The notes beneath the pieces were generated by a model, which did no database searches, had not been told where the DNA came from, and was given only the letters and a program-made list of their open reading frames with translations. Position numbers and translations under genes: made by a program. Of a DNA stretch of 15,700 nt, positions 6,246-14,299 are shown piece by piece. Source of the stretch: Flavobacterium sp. (GTDB lineage Bacteria; Bacteroidota; Bacteroidia; Flavobacteriales; Flavobacteriaceae); contig JAGORP010000041.1 of NCBI GenBank assembly GCA_018062725.1, forward strand, positions 1 through 15,700, in the 5' to 3' direction. Every line of letters begins with the position of its first letter. Position 1 is the stretch's first letter.

Positions 6246-6263
6246 TTGTTATAAATATAACAA
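6246..6263. promoter_or_regulatory. 18-bp palindrome in the sucC-lysA divergent region
   Basis: TTGTTATA and TATAACAA form perfect 8-base arms around AA. A second inverted repeat overlaps it (AAAACAAATT at 6231-6240, AATTTGTTTT at 6262-6271). The palindrome lies about 70 bases upstream of the sucC box and 56 bases upstream of the lysA box, where a dimeric regulator could act on either gene. The DNA is very AT-rich, so chance symmetry is possible, and no regulator is known from the sequence. Confidence 0.35.
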
Positions 6264-6287
6264 TTTGTTTTATTTTTATTTAATTTG

Positions 6288-6312
6288 TTCGATAATTTTA
6301 TTTTTAATCGAA
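6288..6312. promoter_or_regulatory. Inverted repeat TTCGAT-N13-ATCGAA just upstream of the lysA box
   Basis: Six-base perfect arms (6288-6293 and 6307-6312) sit in the -33 region of the lysA promoter, ending eight bases before the -7 box. They contain the only CG steps in the AT-rich promoter stretch. The position suits a repressor site, but the arms are short. Confidence 0.25.
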
Positions 6313-6319
6313 TAAAAAA

Positions 6320-6327
6320 TACATTTG
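6320..6327 (+). promoter_or_regulatory. -7 promoter box (TACATTTG) for lysA
   Basis: A full TAnnTTTG match ends 13 bases before the ATG at 6341, so the leader would be only about 6-8 bases. No TTG at standard -33 spacing is visible. Confidence 0.6.
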
Positions 6328-6340
6328 CAAAAAATATAAA

Positions 6341-7549
6341 ATGATGGAATCACAGCAGTTACTTAAAATAGCCGAAGAATTTGGTAATCCCGTTTATGTA
6401 TATGATGCGCATAAAATCGTATCTCAATACCAACGATTAACACACGCTTTTTCAAAAGTAGAAAAACTGCAAATTAATTATGCCGTTAAAGCTTTGTCCA
6501 ACATTTCTATTTTGAAAGTATTCAAACAGCTCGATTCTGGTTTAGACACCGTTTCAATTCAAGAAGTTTTATTAGGATTACATGCAGGTTTTTCGCCTGA
6601 TAAAATTATGTACACTCCAAATGGCGTTTCGATGACTGAAATTGAAGAAGTAGCCGCACTAGGGGTACAAATAAACATAGACAATTTATCGATATTGGAA
6701 CAATTTGGTGCTAAACATCCGAAAACACCAGTTTGCATTCGTATCAATCCGCATGTAATGGCTGGTGGAAACTCAAATATTTCCGTAGGTCACATTGATA
6801 GTAAATTTGGTATTTCCATTCACCAACTACCTCATCTTTTGCGAATTGTAGAAAATACAGGCATGCATATTAATGGAATTCACATGCACACCGGATCGGA
6901 TATTTTAGATATTGAAGTATTTTTATATGCTTCTGAAATTTTATTTGAAACAGCTAAAAACTTTAAAAATTTGGATTTTATCGACTTTGGAAGTGGCTTC
7001 AAAGTACCATATAAAAAAGGAGATATTGAAACCGACGTTGAAGAATTAGGCAAAAAACTAACCAAACGGTTTTTGGCTTTTGAAAAAGAATACGGGCGTG
7101 ATTTAACCCTTATATTTGAACCCGGAAAATTTTTAGTGAGTGAAGCAGGCTATTTTTTAGCCAAAGTAAATGTAGTTAAACAAACGACCTCAACCGTATT
7201 TGCTGGTATCGATTCGGGTTTTAACCATTTGATTCGCCCCATGTTGTATGGTTCGGAACATTTCATAGAGAACATCTCACACCCAAAAGGAAAAGAACGA
7301 TTTTACTCGGTAGTAGGTTATATTTGTGAAACCGACACGTTCGCTACCAATCGTAGAATTTCTGAAATTAAAGAAGGAGATATTTTGGCTTTCCGAAATG
7401 CTGGCGCGTATTGTTTTTCTATGTCTTCCAATTATAATTCACGCTACAAACCAGCTGAAGTATTGTGGAAAGACGGAAAAGCCCATCTGATTCGACAACA
7501 TGAAGCTTTTGAAGATTTATTAAAAAATCAAATTGTCATAGAAATTTAA
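6341..7549 (+). CDS. lysA: Diaminopimelate decarboxylase
   Basis: 402 residues, or 401 if the second of the two adjacent ATGs is used. It is a fold-type III PLP enzyme that decarboxylates meso-diaminopimelate to L-lysine, the last step of lysine synthesis. The PLP lysine is Lys50 in INYAVKALSN. Further motifs are HIDSKFGIS (151-159), GIHMHTGSDI (179-188), DFGSGFKVPY (215-224, phosphate loop), EPGKFLVSEAG (260-270), CETDTFA (Cys329-Glu330, the residues that reach into the partner active site) and AYCFSMSSNYNSR (356-368). EPGK in place of the common EPGR seems normal for this phylum. Other members of this fold (ornithine or carboxynorspermidine decarboxylases) fit less well because of the HMHTGS and SNYNSR signatures. 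It stands alone, diverges from sucC and ends in the hairpin at 7548-7574. Confidence 0.93.
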   Translation: MMESQQLLKIAEEFGNPVYVYDAHKIVSQYQRLTHAFSKVEKLQINYAVKALSNISILKVFKQLDSGLDTVSIQEVLLGLHAGFSPDKIMYTPNGVSMTEIEEVAALGVQINIDNLSILEQFGAKHPKTPVCIRINPHVMAGGNSNISVGHIDSKFGISIHQLPHLLRIVENTGMHINGIHMHTGSDILDIEVFLYASEILFETAKNFKNLDFIDFGSGFKVPYKKGDIETDVEELGKKLTKRFLAFEKEYGRDLTLIFEPGKFLVSEAGYFLAKVNVVKQTTSTVFAGIDSGFNHLIRPMLYGSEHFIENISHPKGKERFYSVVGYICETDTFATNRRISEIKEGDILAFRNAGAYCFSMSSNYNSRYKPAEVLWKDGKAHLIRQHEAFEDLLKNQIVIEI

Positions 7550-7574
7550 AAAAGCGCCGAAAGGCGCTTTTTTT
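7548..7574. terminator. Bidirectional terminator shared by lysA and pafA
   Basis: GCGCC (7554-7558) pairs with GGCGC (7563-7567) around a GAAA tetraloop, and A/T runs extend the stem to 11 pairs (7548-7573). The left A-run includes the last bases of the lysA stop codon. The T-run includes the start of the pafA stop codon (7573-7575, minus strand). One compact element thus serves both convergent genes. Confidence 0.9.
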
Positions 7575-9216
7575 ACTTTACTAGAATTTCTGTCAAAACC
7601 TTGGCATCGGTTCCATTTGGAAACGTAATTTTTAATTTTTGTGCTAAAGTTGGCGCAATTTGTGTGATTTCTTTTTTATCAAAACTTTCTCCTTTCTTTA
7701 TGTTCCAACCGTAAAACATACAAGGTACGTGAGTATCATAAGTATAAGGAGAACCATGAGTAGTTCCTGTTCCTAAATACTGCATATATCCCGGTTTGTC
7801 AACAATAATTAATTCGCCATTTTGTACAGGATCATACCCTTTTGAAACAAAATTCAAATAATTATCTGCAAAAGAACCGGCAATAATTTCATTTTCATCA
7901 TAGACTCTTTTAACTTGCTTTTGCGAGTATAAAAACTCTTTAACAGCCTGTTTTACTTTGGTTAATTCCAATGCTTTGTCTTTGATTTTCTGTTTGTTTA
8001 GAAAAACATTATAATTCGAATAATTTAGCAGCAAATCGTCTCCGAAATACGTTTTGGTAAATTCGGCAATAGATTGTTCAATGTTTTTTTCATTTACATT
8101 ATCTACTTCGTATTTGTTATCTTTTAAATAATTAAAATTTTCAGCCGCAGCATGATCTGCCGTTAAAAAAACCAAATAATTTCCTTTACCTACTGACGTA
8201 TCCAAATAGTTCAAAAAGTTAGCAATTGTTTGATCCAAACGCAAATAAGTATCTTGCAATTCAATAGATCGAGGTCCAAAAGTATGCCCTACATAATCAG
8301 TAGAAGAAAAACTAACGGTTAGAAAATCGGTGATTTCATCTTTACCCAATTGTTCTTTTTCAATGGCCCTCATGGCAAAATCGGCTAACAAACTATTTCC
8401 ATGCGGACTAGTTCTTAATATGCCAGGATCACCAGCTTGCAACATTTCTTTCATATTGTATGGAAAAAAAGGCTGCTTTTTATTCAATTTCCCTTCATAC
8501 GGATTATCGTCGGGCAAACTTTCATTGTATGTAGAGGCAGGTTTTAATAAATTCCAACCTTGATTAGCGTATTGATCATAATGCTTTTCATAATTAAATT
8601 GCATAACCCAATCAGGCAAGGCATTTCCATAAAAAGTACTTGTTATAAAAGCACCGGTTTTACTATACCAAAAGGCCCAATTTGCAAAATGTCCTGCAGG
8701 TAAAATAGCACCTCTATCTTTGATACTTAAACCAATTACTTTGCCTTTGAAGTTGGTCGCCAATCGCAATTCATCAGTAATAGTAGAAGCTTGCAACAAT
8801 TTTGGTGACATTTTACCTTCATTATCCGTTCCACCGCCCACTGTGGTTACCCCAGCATCATCGGTACAATATACATCTTTACCCAAGGCTTTGTTAAACC
8901 ATTCATTTCCCACAATTCCGTGAACTGCGGGAGTTGTTCCGGTATAGATAGAAGCATGCCCAGGACCAGTATAGGTTGGCATATAATTGTAATGCATATT
9001 ATGAAAAGTAAATCCATCTTGCATTAATCGTTTAAAACCAGTTGCTGAAAAATCATTAGAAAAACGGTATAAATATTCCATTTTCATTTGATCGACAACA
9101 ATTCCAACAACTAACTTTGGTCCTTTTGCTTCTGAAGAAACAATGGGTTTGGTTATTTTTTGTGCTGAAACCAGATTCAAGGTCAGCAATACGGAAAGCA
9201 AAAAGATTTTTTTCAT
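7573..9216 (-). CDS. pafA: PafA-type alkaline phosphatase (phosphate-irrepressible)
   Basis: 547 residues, against 546 for Elizabethkingia PafA. It is an alkaline phosphatase superfamily phosphomonoesterase exported by a signal peptide (1-18, ending V-S-A). The two-zinc site and catalytic groups are all present at nearly the PafA spacing. They are Asp42 (VVDQM), nucleophile Thr83 (TYTGPGHAS), Asn104 (VGNEWF), Lys166 and Arg168 (SIKDRGA, the PafA signature that holds the phosphate), Asp307 and His311 (STDYVGH), Asp354 and His355 (TADHAAAE) and His487 (THGSP). The Lys/Arg pair separates it from nucleotide pyrophosphatases of the same fold. It probably frees phosphate from organic phosphate esters in the periplasm. 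The start overlaps the stop of the preceding small secreted gene by one base (TAATG), so translation is probably coupled. No separate promoter is visible. Confidence 0.94.
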   Translation of the reverse strand: MKKIFLLSVLLTLNLVSAQKITKPIVSSEAKGPKLVVGIVVDQMKMEYLYRFSNDFSATGFKRLMQDGFTFHNMHYNYMPTYTGPGHASIYTGTTPAVHGIVGNEWFNKALGKDVYCTDDAGVTTVGGGTDNEGKMSPKLLQASTITDELRLATNFKGKVIGLSIKDRGAILPAGHFANWAFWYSKTGAFITSTFYGNALPDWVMQFNYEKHYDQYANQGWNLLKPASTYNESLPDDNPYEGKLNKKQPFFPYNMKEMLQAGDPGILRTSPHGNSLLADFAMRAIEKEQLGKDEITDFLTVSFSSTDYVGHTFGPRSIELQDTYLRLDQTIANFLNYLDTSVGKGNYLVFLTADHAAAENFNYLKDNKYEVDNVNEKNIEQSIAEFTKTYFGDDLLLNYSNYNVFLNKQKIKDKALELTKVKQAVKEFLYSQKQVKRVYDENEIIAGSFADNYLNFVSKGYDPVQNGELIIVDKPGYMQYLGTGTTHGSPYTYDTHVPCMFYGWNIKKGESFDKKEITQIAPTLAQKLKITFPNGTDAKVLTEILVK

Positions 9217-9617
9217 TATTTTTTATATTTCATATTATACACCATCATTCTATCTGAGTAAGTAATGTACAATTGGTGTAAATTTTCCTTTTGACGAGAA
9301 TGAATTTCGATAAAACAAAATTCACCATTATTATCCATACAATCGAAACCATCAATATCTTTTCCGTCTTCTGATTTTCTGTCGTAGTATTTTTTTATTT
9401 TAAAATACTGAGGGATTTCCGAATATACTCCGATGGTATTCTTTTCAGGATTAAAAGTCGCTACAATTTTTGCTTCTTTAAAAGGTGTAAAATCACTCCA
9501 TTTCCCTCCATTTTTGACACTCAAACTGACAGCAGAGACTTCAAATCGGAAACTTTGTGCTTGTATATTGATTGCCGTCAAGAAAAAGGCCACTACGATT
9601 ATATATGTTTTTTTCAT
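9216..9617 (-). CDS. Small secreted protein coupled to pafA, unknown function
   Basis: 133 residues. Signal peptide about 1-20 (M-K-K-T-Y, a hydrophobic core, ending I-Q-A before Q). The mature domain of about 112 residues is rich in alternating hydrophobic and charged residues, as in a small beta-rich fold: K-I-V-A-T-F-N-P-E-K-N-T-I-G-V-Y-S (50-66), then I-P-Q-Y-F-K-I, and F-D-C-M-D-N-N-G-E-F-C-F-I-E-I (91-105). Cys93 and Cys101 are the only cysteines in the mature protein and could form a disulfide in the periplasm. I do not recognise the family. It sits six bases after the flavoenzyme gene, and its TAA overlaps the pafA ATG (TAATG). This suggests coordinated synthesis with PafA and a possible shared location, which is inference from position only. 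Confidence 0.75.
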   Translation of the reverse strand: MKKTYIIVVAFFLTAINIQAQSFRFEVSAVSLSVKNGGKWSDFTPFKEAKIVATFNPEKNTIGVYSEIPQYFKIKKYYDRKSEDGKDIDGFDCMDNNGEFCFIEIHSRQKENLHQLYITYSDRMMVYNMKYKK

Positions 9618-9623
9618 AAAAAA

Positions 9624-10562
9624 TTAAAGATTAATGGCTTCTTTTTGAGCTAATGTAAATTCGGAAATCACTTCTTCGATGATGGTCGAAACCGGTTTAA
9701 TATCATGAATTAATCCCGCAATTTGGCCTATTTCTAATTCGCCTTCAACCAAATCACCTTCAAACATCCCACGTTTGGCCCTTCTTTTACCTAACAAATT
9801 TTCTAATTCTTCTTTTGAAGGACATTTTGCATACAACTCTTGTACATCATGATAAAACTTGTTCTTAATCAATCGAACTGGAGCCAATTCTTTTAAAGTA
9901 ACTTGTGTACCACCTTCCTCAATTTCAACAATCGTTTTCTTAAAATTATCATGTGCTGAACTTTCGGTCGAAGCAGCAAAACGAGACCCCATTTGTACAC
10001 CATCTGCCCCTAGAATCATAGCAGCTAACATGCCACGACCGGTAGCAATTCCACCAGCGGCGATTAAAGGAATAGAAATGTTTTCTCGAACCATAGGAAT
10101 TAAAGTCAATGTAGTCGTTTCTTCTCTTCCATTATGACCACCTGCTTCAAAACCTTCCGCTACCACGGCGTCTACACCTGCTTCTTGTGCTTTTAGAGCA
10201 AATTTAGAACTACTTACTACATGCACCACTGTAATTCCTTTTTCCTTCAAAAACGATGTCCAAGTTTTAGGATTTCCAGCCGAAGTAAACACAATTTTTA
10301 CTCCTTCATCCACAATAATCTGCATGATTTCTTCAATATTCGGATACAACATAGGTACGTTGACACCAAAAGGTTTATCTGTTGCTTTTTGACATTTTTG
10401 GATGTGTTCGCGAAGCACTTCCGGATACATTGATCCTGCACCTAGTAAACCTAATCCACCCGCATTACTGACTGCAGAAGCAAGTTTATAACCTGAATTC
10501 CAAATCATTCCGCCTTGAATAATTGGATATTGTATCTTAAAAAGAGTTGTTATTTTGTTCAT
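9624..10562 (-). CDS. Nitronate monooxygenase / FabK-like flavoprotein
   Basis: 312 residues forming an FMN-binding TIM barrel of the 2-nitropropane dioxygenase family. Motifs: P-I-I-Q-G-G-M (13-19, start of the barrel), SNAGGLGLLGAG (32-43), G-V-N-V-P (66-70), VAEGFEAGGHNG (134-145) with the conserved His143, AAGGIATGRG (168-177, FMN phosphate loop) and MGSRFAAS (191-198). Two readings are possible. One is a nitronate monooxygenase that detoxifies alkyl nitronates such as propionate-3-nitronate. The other is an enoyl-ACP reductase of the FabK type, which shares the E-x-x-E-A-G-G-H motif and the G-Q-I-A-G-L-I end. No fatty-acid genes are adjacent, so the flavoenzyme family is secure but the substrate is not. 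It lies 29 bases downstream of the subtilase and six bases upstream of the small secreted gene. Confidence 0.85.
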   Translation of the reverse strand: MNKITTLFKIQYPIIQGGMIWNSGYKLASAVSNAGGLGLLGAGSMYPEVLREHIQKCQKATDKPFGVNVPMLYPNIEEIMQIIVDEGVKIVFTSAGNPKTWTSFLKEKGITVVHVVSSSKFALKAQEAGVDAVVAEGFEAGGHNGREETTTLTLIPMVRENISIPLIAAGGIATGRGMLAAMILGADGVQMGSRFAASTESSAHDNFKKTIVEIEEGGTQVTLKELAPVRLIKNKFYHDVQELYAKCPSKEELENLLGKRRAKRGMFEGDLVEGELEIGQIAGLIHDIKPVSTIIEEVISEFTLAQKEAINL

Positions 10563-10591
10563 TTATATTGAATTCTTCAGAAAGAATTATG

Positions 10592-12235
10592 TTAGTTTTT
10601 GATTAATTTTCCTTGTAGTGTTTGATTTCCATTTGAAATGGAATAATAATAAACACCACTTGCAACGTCATTTACTTTTAGTTTTTGTAATGAGCTATAA
10701 ATCATAGTTTTAACTATTTTTTGTCCTAATTGATTATATAATTCAAAGGAAGAGCCCCTCCATTCTTCTGTAATTGAAATTGTAATTTCGGTATTAATTG
10801 GGTTTGGATATACTTTCACTATTTTGTTAGTTTCGAATTCAGGAGTTGACAAAGCTGAATTCATTGCCAATTGAAAATCGGGAATTCCGTAACCATAATT
10901 ATTATTTGGAACCAAAATGGAAGCGGCATATCTATCGGCAGAAGCCTTTACATATTGTACAATTTCGGCATTAGTTTTATTGGGAAATGCAGACCAAAAC
11001 GAAGTGATGGCACCTGCTAAAATAGGCGATGAAAACGAAGTTCCGTTGGCTGTTGTAATAGTACCCCCGGTATTAGAAATTACAGATGAGGATCCCATTG
11101 CCATCAAATCAGGTTTCATTCTACCATCTCCGGTTGGACCAATAGAACTAAATCCTGATTTTACTTCGGTTGAAGTTACCGAACCCACAGTTATTGCACG
11201 TAAGGCATCGGCAGGAGTTCCTACATGAGGCTCGGCATTATTCCCTTCATTTCCAGCTGAAATCACGCAAATCATACCTTTATCGAAAGCAATATCTACC
11301 GCTCTTGACGCTACAGAAGTTTGACCATTCATATGAGCATACGTATAACTCGCCGATGGATAATCCGGAAATGCAAAATACCCTAACGATGAATTAATTA
11401 CATCTACACCTAACCTGTCGGCTTCTTCAGCTGCTTCCACCCAATTCGATAATTCTATAGGGGTTTCTGTTGCAATATCTTCGGTAATAAAAAGGTAATA
11501 ACCCGCATCTGGAGCCGTACCTATCAAATTCGTAGCATTAGCCCCCATGGTAGACAAAACATTAGTTCCGTGAGAATTTCCAGTATAAAAACTAGTTGAA
11601 TTGTTCACAAAATCATAGCCTCCTAAAATAAGTCCCCTACTTCGTAGACTTTCAAATGGTGCTGCTGTATTCACACCTGGAAAACCAGCATCTAAAATAG
11701 CGACCACTTTACCATTTCCTGTATAATTATTTTGATGCAAAATATGACAATTAAGCATTTGTACCTGTGTAGCAGAGCTTCCGTAGTTATAGTTAATTTG
11801 CGTAGAATTTGTGTCCTGCCACTTGTTTACTTTACTAGTTTTATTCAAATTTTGCACTATTCTTCCCCCAGGATTTAACGAATGATTAGCGTATTGAATG
11901 TGATCTACAAATGAAAAACCTGTCAAAGCTGCAATATCTGTTTGCAAACCACGAACATGAACCATGTTTAACCATTTTGATTTTGCCAAAACAGTAATAC
12001 CTGTAGCAGCTTCAATTTGATCAACATATGGCTGATGAATTGGTGCATCTTTACTATCTAATGCAATCCCTTGAGTGGTTCTTCTATCAAGAGAACGTTG
12101 AGTTAATTCTGATAGAGGCGCACTAAAAAAGCTAGCAGCATTTGGTTTTGCATTAAAATACACCCATGCCTCTTCTTGTTGAGCAAAGAAGTTGGTTGTA
12201 ACAAATAATAAAACAATAAGTAATTTTGTTTTCAT
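10592..12235 (-). CDS. Secreted subtilisin-like (S8) protease with T9SS sorting domain
   Basis: 547 residues from the ATG at 12235, which starts a clean signal peptide (MKTKLLIVLLFVTTNFFAQ). The longer frame from 12307 would put 24 extra residues in front and overlap mnmA, so it is rejected. Residues about 20-140 look like a propeptide region. The peptidase domain (about 170-460) has a full triad: Asp182 (VAILDAGF), His222 (NSHGTNVLS) and Ser400 (NGTSFSSP), plus oxyanion Asn329 (VISAGNEGN). Residues about 472-547 form a T9SS type A C-terminal domain: VKVYPNPI, ELYNQLGQKI and a final ASGVYYYSISNGNQTLQGKL. The protein should cross the outer membrane by T9SS and be released or surface-bound. The substrate is unknown. 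It has its own -7 box at 12257-12264 and may be cotranscribed with the three genes downstream. Confidence 0.93.
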   Translation of the reverse strand: MKTKLLIVLLFVTTNFFAQQEEAWVYFNAKPNAASFFSAPLSELTQRSLDRRTTQGIALDSKDAPIHQPYVDQIEAATGITVLAKSKWLNMVHVRGLQTDIAALTGFSFVDHIQYANHSLNPGGRIVQNLNKTSKVNKWQDTNSTQINYNYGSSATQVQMLNCHILHQNNYTGNGKVVAILDAGFPGVNTAAPFESLRSRGLILGGYDFVNNSTSFYTGNSHGTNVLSTMGANATNLIGTAPDAGYYLFITEDIATETPIELSNWVEAAEEADRLGVDVINSSLGYFAFPDYPSASYTYAHMNGQTSVASRAVDIAFDKGMICVISAGNEGNNAEPHVGTPADALRAITVGSVTSTEVKSGFSSIGPTGDGRMKPDLMAMGSSSVISNTGGTITTANGTSFSSPILAGAITSFWSAFPNKTNAEIVQYVKASADRYAASILVPNNNYGYGIPDFQLAMNSALSTPEFETNKIVKVYPNPINTEITISITEEWRGSSFELYNQLGQKIVKTMIYSSLQKLKVNDVASGVYYYSISNGNQTLQGKLIKN

Positions 12236-12256
12236 TTGGAGTGCTATTTGGATTTT

Positions 12257-12264
12257 CAAATATA
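12257..12264 (-). promoter_or_regulatory. -7 promoter box (TATATTTG) for the subtilase
   Basis: On the minus strand this reads TATATTTG, a full TAnnTTTG match 21 bases upstream of the ATG at 12235, in the 49-base gap after mnmA. It supports the shorter subtilase start. Confidence 0.55.
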
Positions 12265-12284
12265 CACAAAAAATAAAAATTGGA

Positions 12285-13475
12285 TTAAGAAATAACCCCA
12301 GAACCAATCAATTCATCATTTAGATGCCAAGCCACAAATTGTCCTTCTGTGATAGCCGATTGAGGTTGTTCAAAGGCAACATACAATCCGTTTTCAAATT
12401 GATGCAAAGTAGCATTTTGAAGTTCTTGACGGTAACGAATACGTGCTTTAACTGGCATAGTTTCTCCATTTTTCAAAGCTAAGTCTGTTCTAATCCAATG
12501 AACTTCATCTTGTGCAACAAACAATGCTTTTTTAAACAAACCAGGATGATTATGTCCTTGGCCTGTATAAATTGAATTTGTTTCAATATCTGTCGAGATA
12601 ATAAATAACGCTTCTTTGGTTCCGCCTACATTTAAACCTTTGCGTTGCCCAATAGTAAAATAGTGAGCCCCTTGATGCTTACCAACTACTTTGGCTACTT
12701 CTGGTGTATAGGTAATGTTTTTAGATTCGAATTGTAATCGCTCTTCAACCGAATTGAATTGCATTTCTTTTTTATTGTAAATTTCGTTTGTAGCGTCCAC
12801 TTCAAAAATCAAACCGTCTTTAGGTTGTAATTGTTGTTGCAAAAACTCGGGAAGTCTTACTTTTCCAATAAAACATAATCCTTGTGAATCTTTCTTTTCG
12901 GCAGTGACCAATTCCATTTTGGCCGCAATTTCACGCACTTGAGGCTTTGTTAATTCTCCAATCGGGAACAGTGCTTTGGCTAATTGCTCTTGTGATAATT
13001 GACAAAGAAAATACGATTGGTCTTTGTTATCATCTTTACCTGCAAGAAGTTGAAACATTGGTTGTCCATCAACTTCAATTTCTCCTTTACGACAATAATG
13101 ACCTGTAGCTACATAATCGGCACCAAGCGAAAGTGCAATTTTCATAAAAACATCAAACTTAATCTCACGATTGCACAATACATCAGGATTGGGAGTACGT
13201 CCTCTTTCGTATTCACTAAACATGTAGTCCACGATTTTTTCTTTGTATTGTTCGCTTAAATCGACCGTTTGAAAAGGGATTCCCAATTTTTGAGCAACTA
13301 AAAGAGCATCGTTGCTATCTTCTAACCATGGGCATTCGTTAGAAATAGTAACAGAATCGTCGTGCCAATTTTTCATAAAAAGACCAATTACTTCATAGCC
13401 TTGCTCCATCAACAAATAGGCAGCAACACTAGAATCGACTCCTCCAGAAAGACCAACAACAACACGTTTCATCAT
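12285..13475 (-). CDS. mnmA: tRNA-specific 2-thiouridylase
   Basis: 396 residues (395 if the second ATG at 13472 is used, giving [11 protein letters not shown]). MnmA activates U34 of tRNA Lys, Glu and Gln with ATP and transfers sulfur to make 2-thiouridine, improving decoding. Visible: PP-loop SGGVDSS (10-16), catalytic Cys101 in [12 protein letters not shown], catalytic Cys201 in [15 protein letters not shown] (123-127), DQSYFL (152-157), [15 protein letters not shown] and a C-terminal beta-barrel ending [10 protein letters not shown]. Between about residues 233 and 270 there is an insert (E-I-Y-N-K-K to T-Y-T-P-E-V) that is absent from short MnmA proteins such as that of E. coli and appears usual for Bacteroidota. 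It lies 25 bases after the MORN gene stop, with its own promoter box between. Confidence 0.96.
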   Translation of the reverse strand: MMKRVVVGLSGGVDSSVAAYLLMEQGYEVIGLFMKNWHDDSVTISNECPWLEDSNDALLVAQKLGIPFQTVDLSEQYKEKIVDYMFSEYERGRTPNPDVLCNREIKFDVFMKIALSLGADYVATGHYCRKGEIEVDGQPMFQLLAGKDDNKDQSYFLCQLSQEQLAKALFPIGELTKPQVREIAAKMELVTAEKKDSQGLCFIGKVRLPEFLQQQLQPKDGLIFEVDATNEIYNKKEMQFNSVEERLQFESKNITYTPEVAKVVGKHQGAHYFTIGQRKGLNVGGTKEALFIISTDIETNSIYTGQGHNHPGLFKKALFVAQDEVHWIRTDLALKNGETMPVKARIRYRQELQNATLHQFENGLYVAFEQPQSAITEGQFVAWHLNDELIGSGVIS

Positions 13476-13491
13476 TATTTTTTTAAGAGTA

Positions 13492-13499
13492 CAAAAGTA
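13492..13499 (-). promoter_or_regulatory. -7 promoter box (TACTTTTG) for mnmA
   Basis: On the minus strand this reads TACTTTTG, a full TAnnTTTG match 16 bases upstream of the ATG at 13475. It is squeezed directly after the TAA of the MORN-repeat gene (13501), so mnmA can be transcribed on its own even if read-through also occurs. Confidence 0.55.
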
Positions 13500-13500
13500 G

Positions 13501-14217
13501 TTATTTCTTTTTAACCAACGATGGCTTTTTGTGTCCGTTAATGGTATCGGTATTTATGGTTTTAATCAAAACGTTATTTCCGTCGTAGTACTTCCAGAAA
13601 CCATTTTTCTTGTCTTTTTTGTATTGCCCATTAATTATAACCGATCCGTTATCATCAAAGACTTTATAACTTCCTTGCATTAATCCGTTAACGTAAATAG
13701 CTTCTTCTTTTAATGTTCCTGCCTTAGAAAATATTTTAGACACACCGTTTTTTAAACCGTTTTTATAATTTACTTCTTCGGCAATTTTTCCATCGGAAAA
13801 ATAAACAATTTTGTTACCCTCTAATTTACCATCTACATAATTTTCGGTACTCATTACAGAAGTGGTATTATTATGATAAAAAGTCCAAACTCTTTGACGT
13901 AATTTATTTTTAACGTTTCCTTCGCTGACTTTAATCCCTTTATCATTAAAAAATACGGTATACGCATTTCCATTTGTATCAAATTTACGCGTTGCCGAAA
14001 CAATCTTTTTATCGGCGTTGGCATAATAAGTAAAGGTTCCTATTTCCTTGCCATGATTAAAGGTTCCTTCATAACGAAGAACTTTAGAATCTTCGTAGTA
14101 TCCTTTCCAAACACCATGACGTAAACCGTTAGGATCGAATTTATTACTTTCAGTTTGCGCAAAAACAATTGACGTAAAAAATATAAAAAGCACTAAATAT
14201 TTGCTGATTTTCTTCAT
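13501..14217 (-). CDS. Exported MORN-repeat protein (YwqK-like)
   Basis: 238 residues from the ATG at 14217 ([21 protein letters not shown], a clear signal peptide). A further in-frame ATG at 14244 lies inside the predicted -7 box and would spoil the signal sequence. The mature protein is a series of MORN_2-type repeats with cores such as [42 protein letters not shown] and K-K-N-G-F-W-K-Y-Y, each about 20-25 residues. Databases often call such proteins 'toxin-antitoxin system YwqK family antitoxin'. Here the protein is exported and no toxin gene is nearby, so that name should not be taken as function. It ends in a short Lys-rich tail and is probably periplasmic or on the outer membrane. The role is unknown. 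Confidence 0.85.
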   Translation of the reverse strand: MKKISKYLVLFIFFTSIVFAQTESNKFDPNGLRHGVWKGYYEDSKVLRYEGTFNHGKEIGTFTYYANADKKIVSATRKFDTNGNAYTVFFNDKGIKVSEGNVKNKLRQRVWTFYHNNTTSVMSTENYVDGKLEGNKIVYFSDGKIAEEVNYKNGLKNGVSKIFSKAGTLKEEAIYVNGLMQGSYKVFDDNGSVIINGQYKKDKKNGFWKYYDGNNVLIKTINTDTINGHKKPSLVKKK

Positions 14218-14241
14218 GGTAACTTCTTTCTTAATGTAACT

Positions 14242-14249
14242 CAAAACTA
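14242..14249 (-). promoter_or_regulatory. -7 promoter box (TAGTTTTG) for the MORN-repeat gene
   Basis: On the minus strand this reads TAGTTTTG, a full TAnnTTTG match 24 bases upstream of the ATG at 14217, in the gap after proC. It overlaps the alternative ATG at 14244 and so argues against that start. Confidence 0.55.
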
Positions 14250-14299
14250 TTTTATTTATTATAGATTACAAAAAATATGCCTATAAATATTTTAACTAA

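Noticed and set aside
10571..10588. Hairpin AATTCTT-CAGA-AAGAATT between the subtilase and the flavoenzyme gene
   Set aside because: Seven mostly A-T pairs with no U-tract after it on the minus strand. Too weak to call a terminator; at most a processing site.
12236..12307. Extended subtilase start overlapping the mnmA end
   Set aside because: It would bury the signal peptide behind 24 residues and span the predicted promoter box at 12257-12264.
12999..13259. 86-codon frame antisense to mnmA
   Set aside because: It lies entirely inside the conserved MnmA coding region and its product is Phe/Lys/Thr-rich with no family likeness.
14218..14244. Extended MORN-protein start
   Set aside because: The upstream ATG overlaps the -7 box at 14242-14249, and the shorter start gives a textbook signal peptide.
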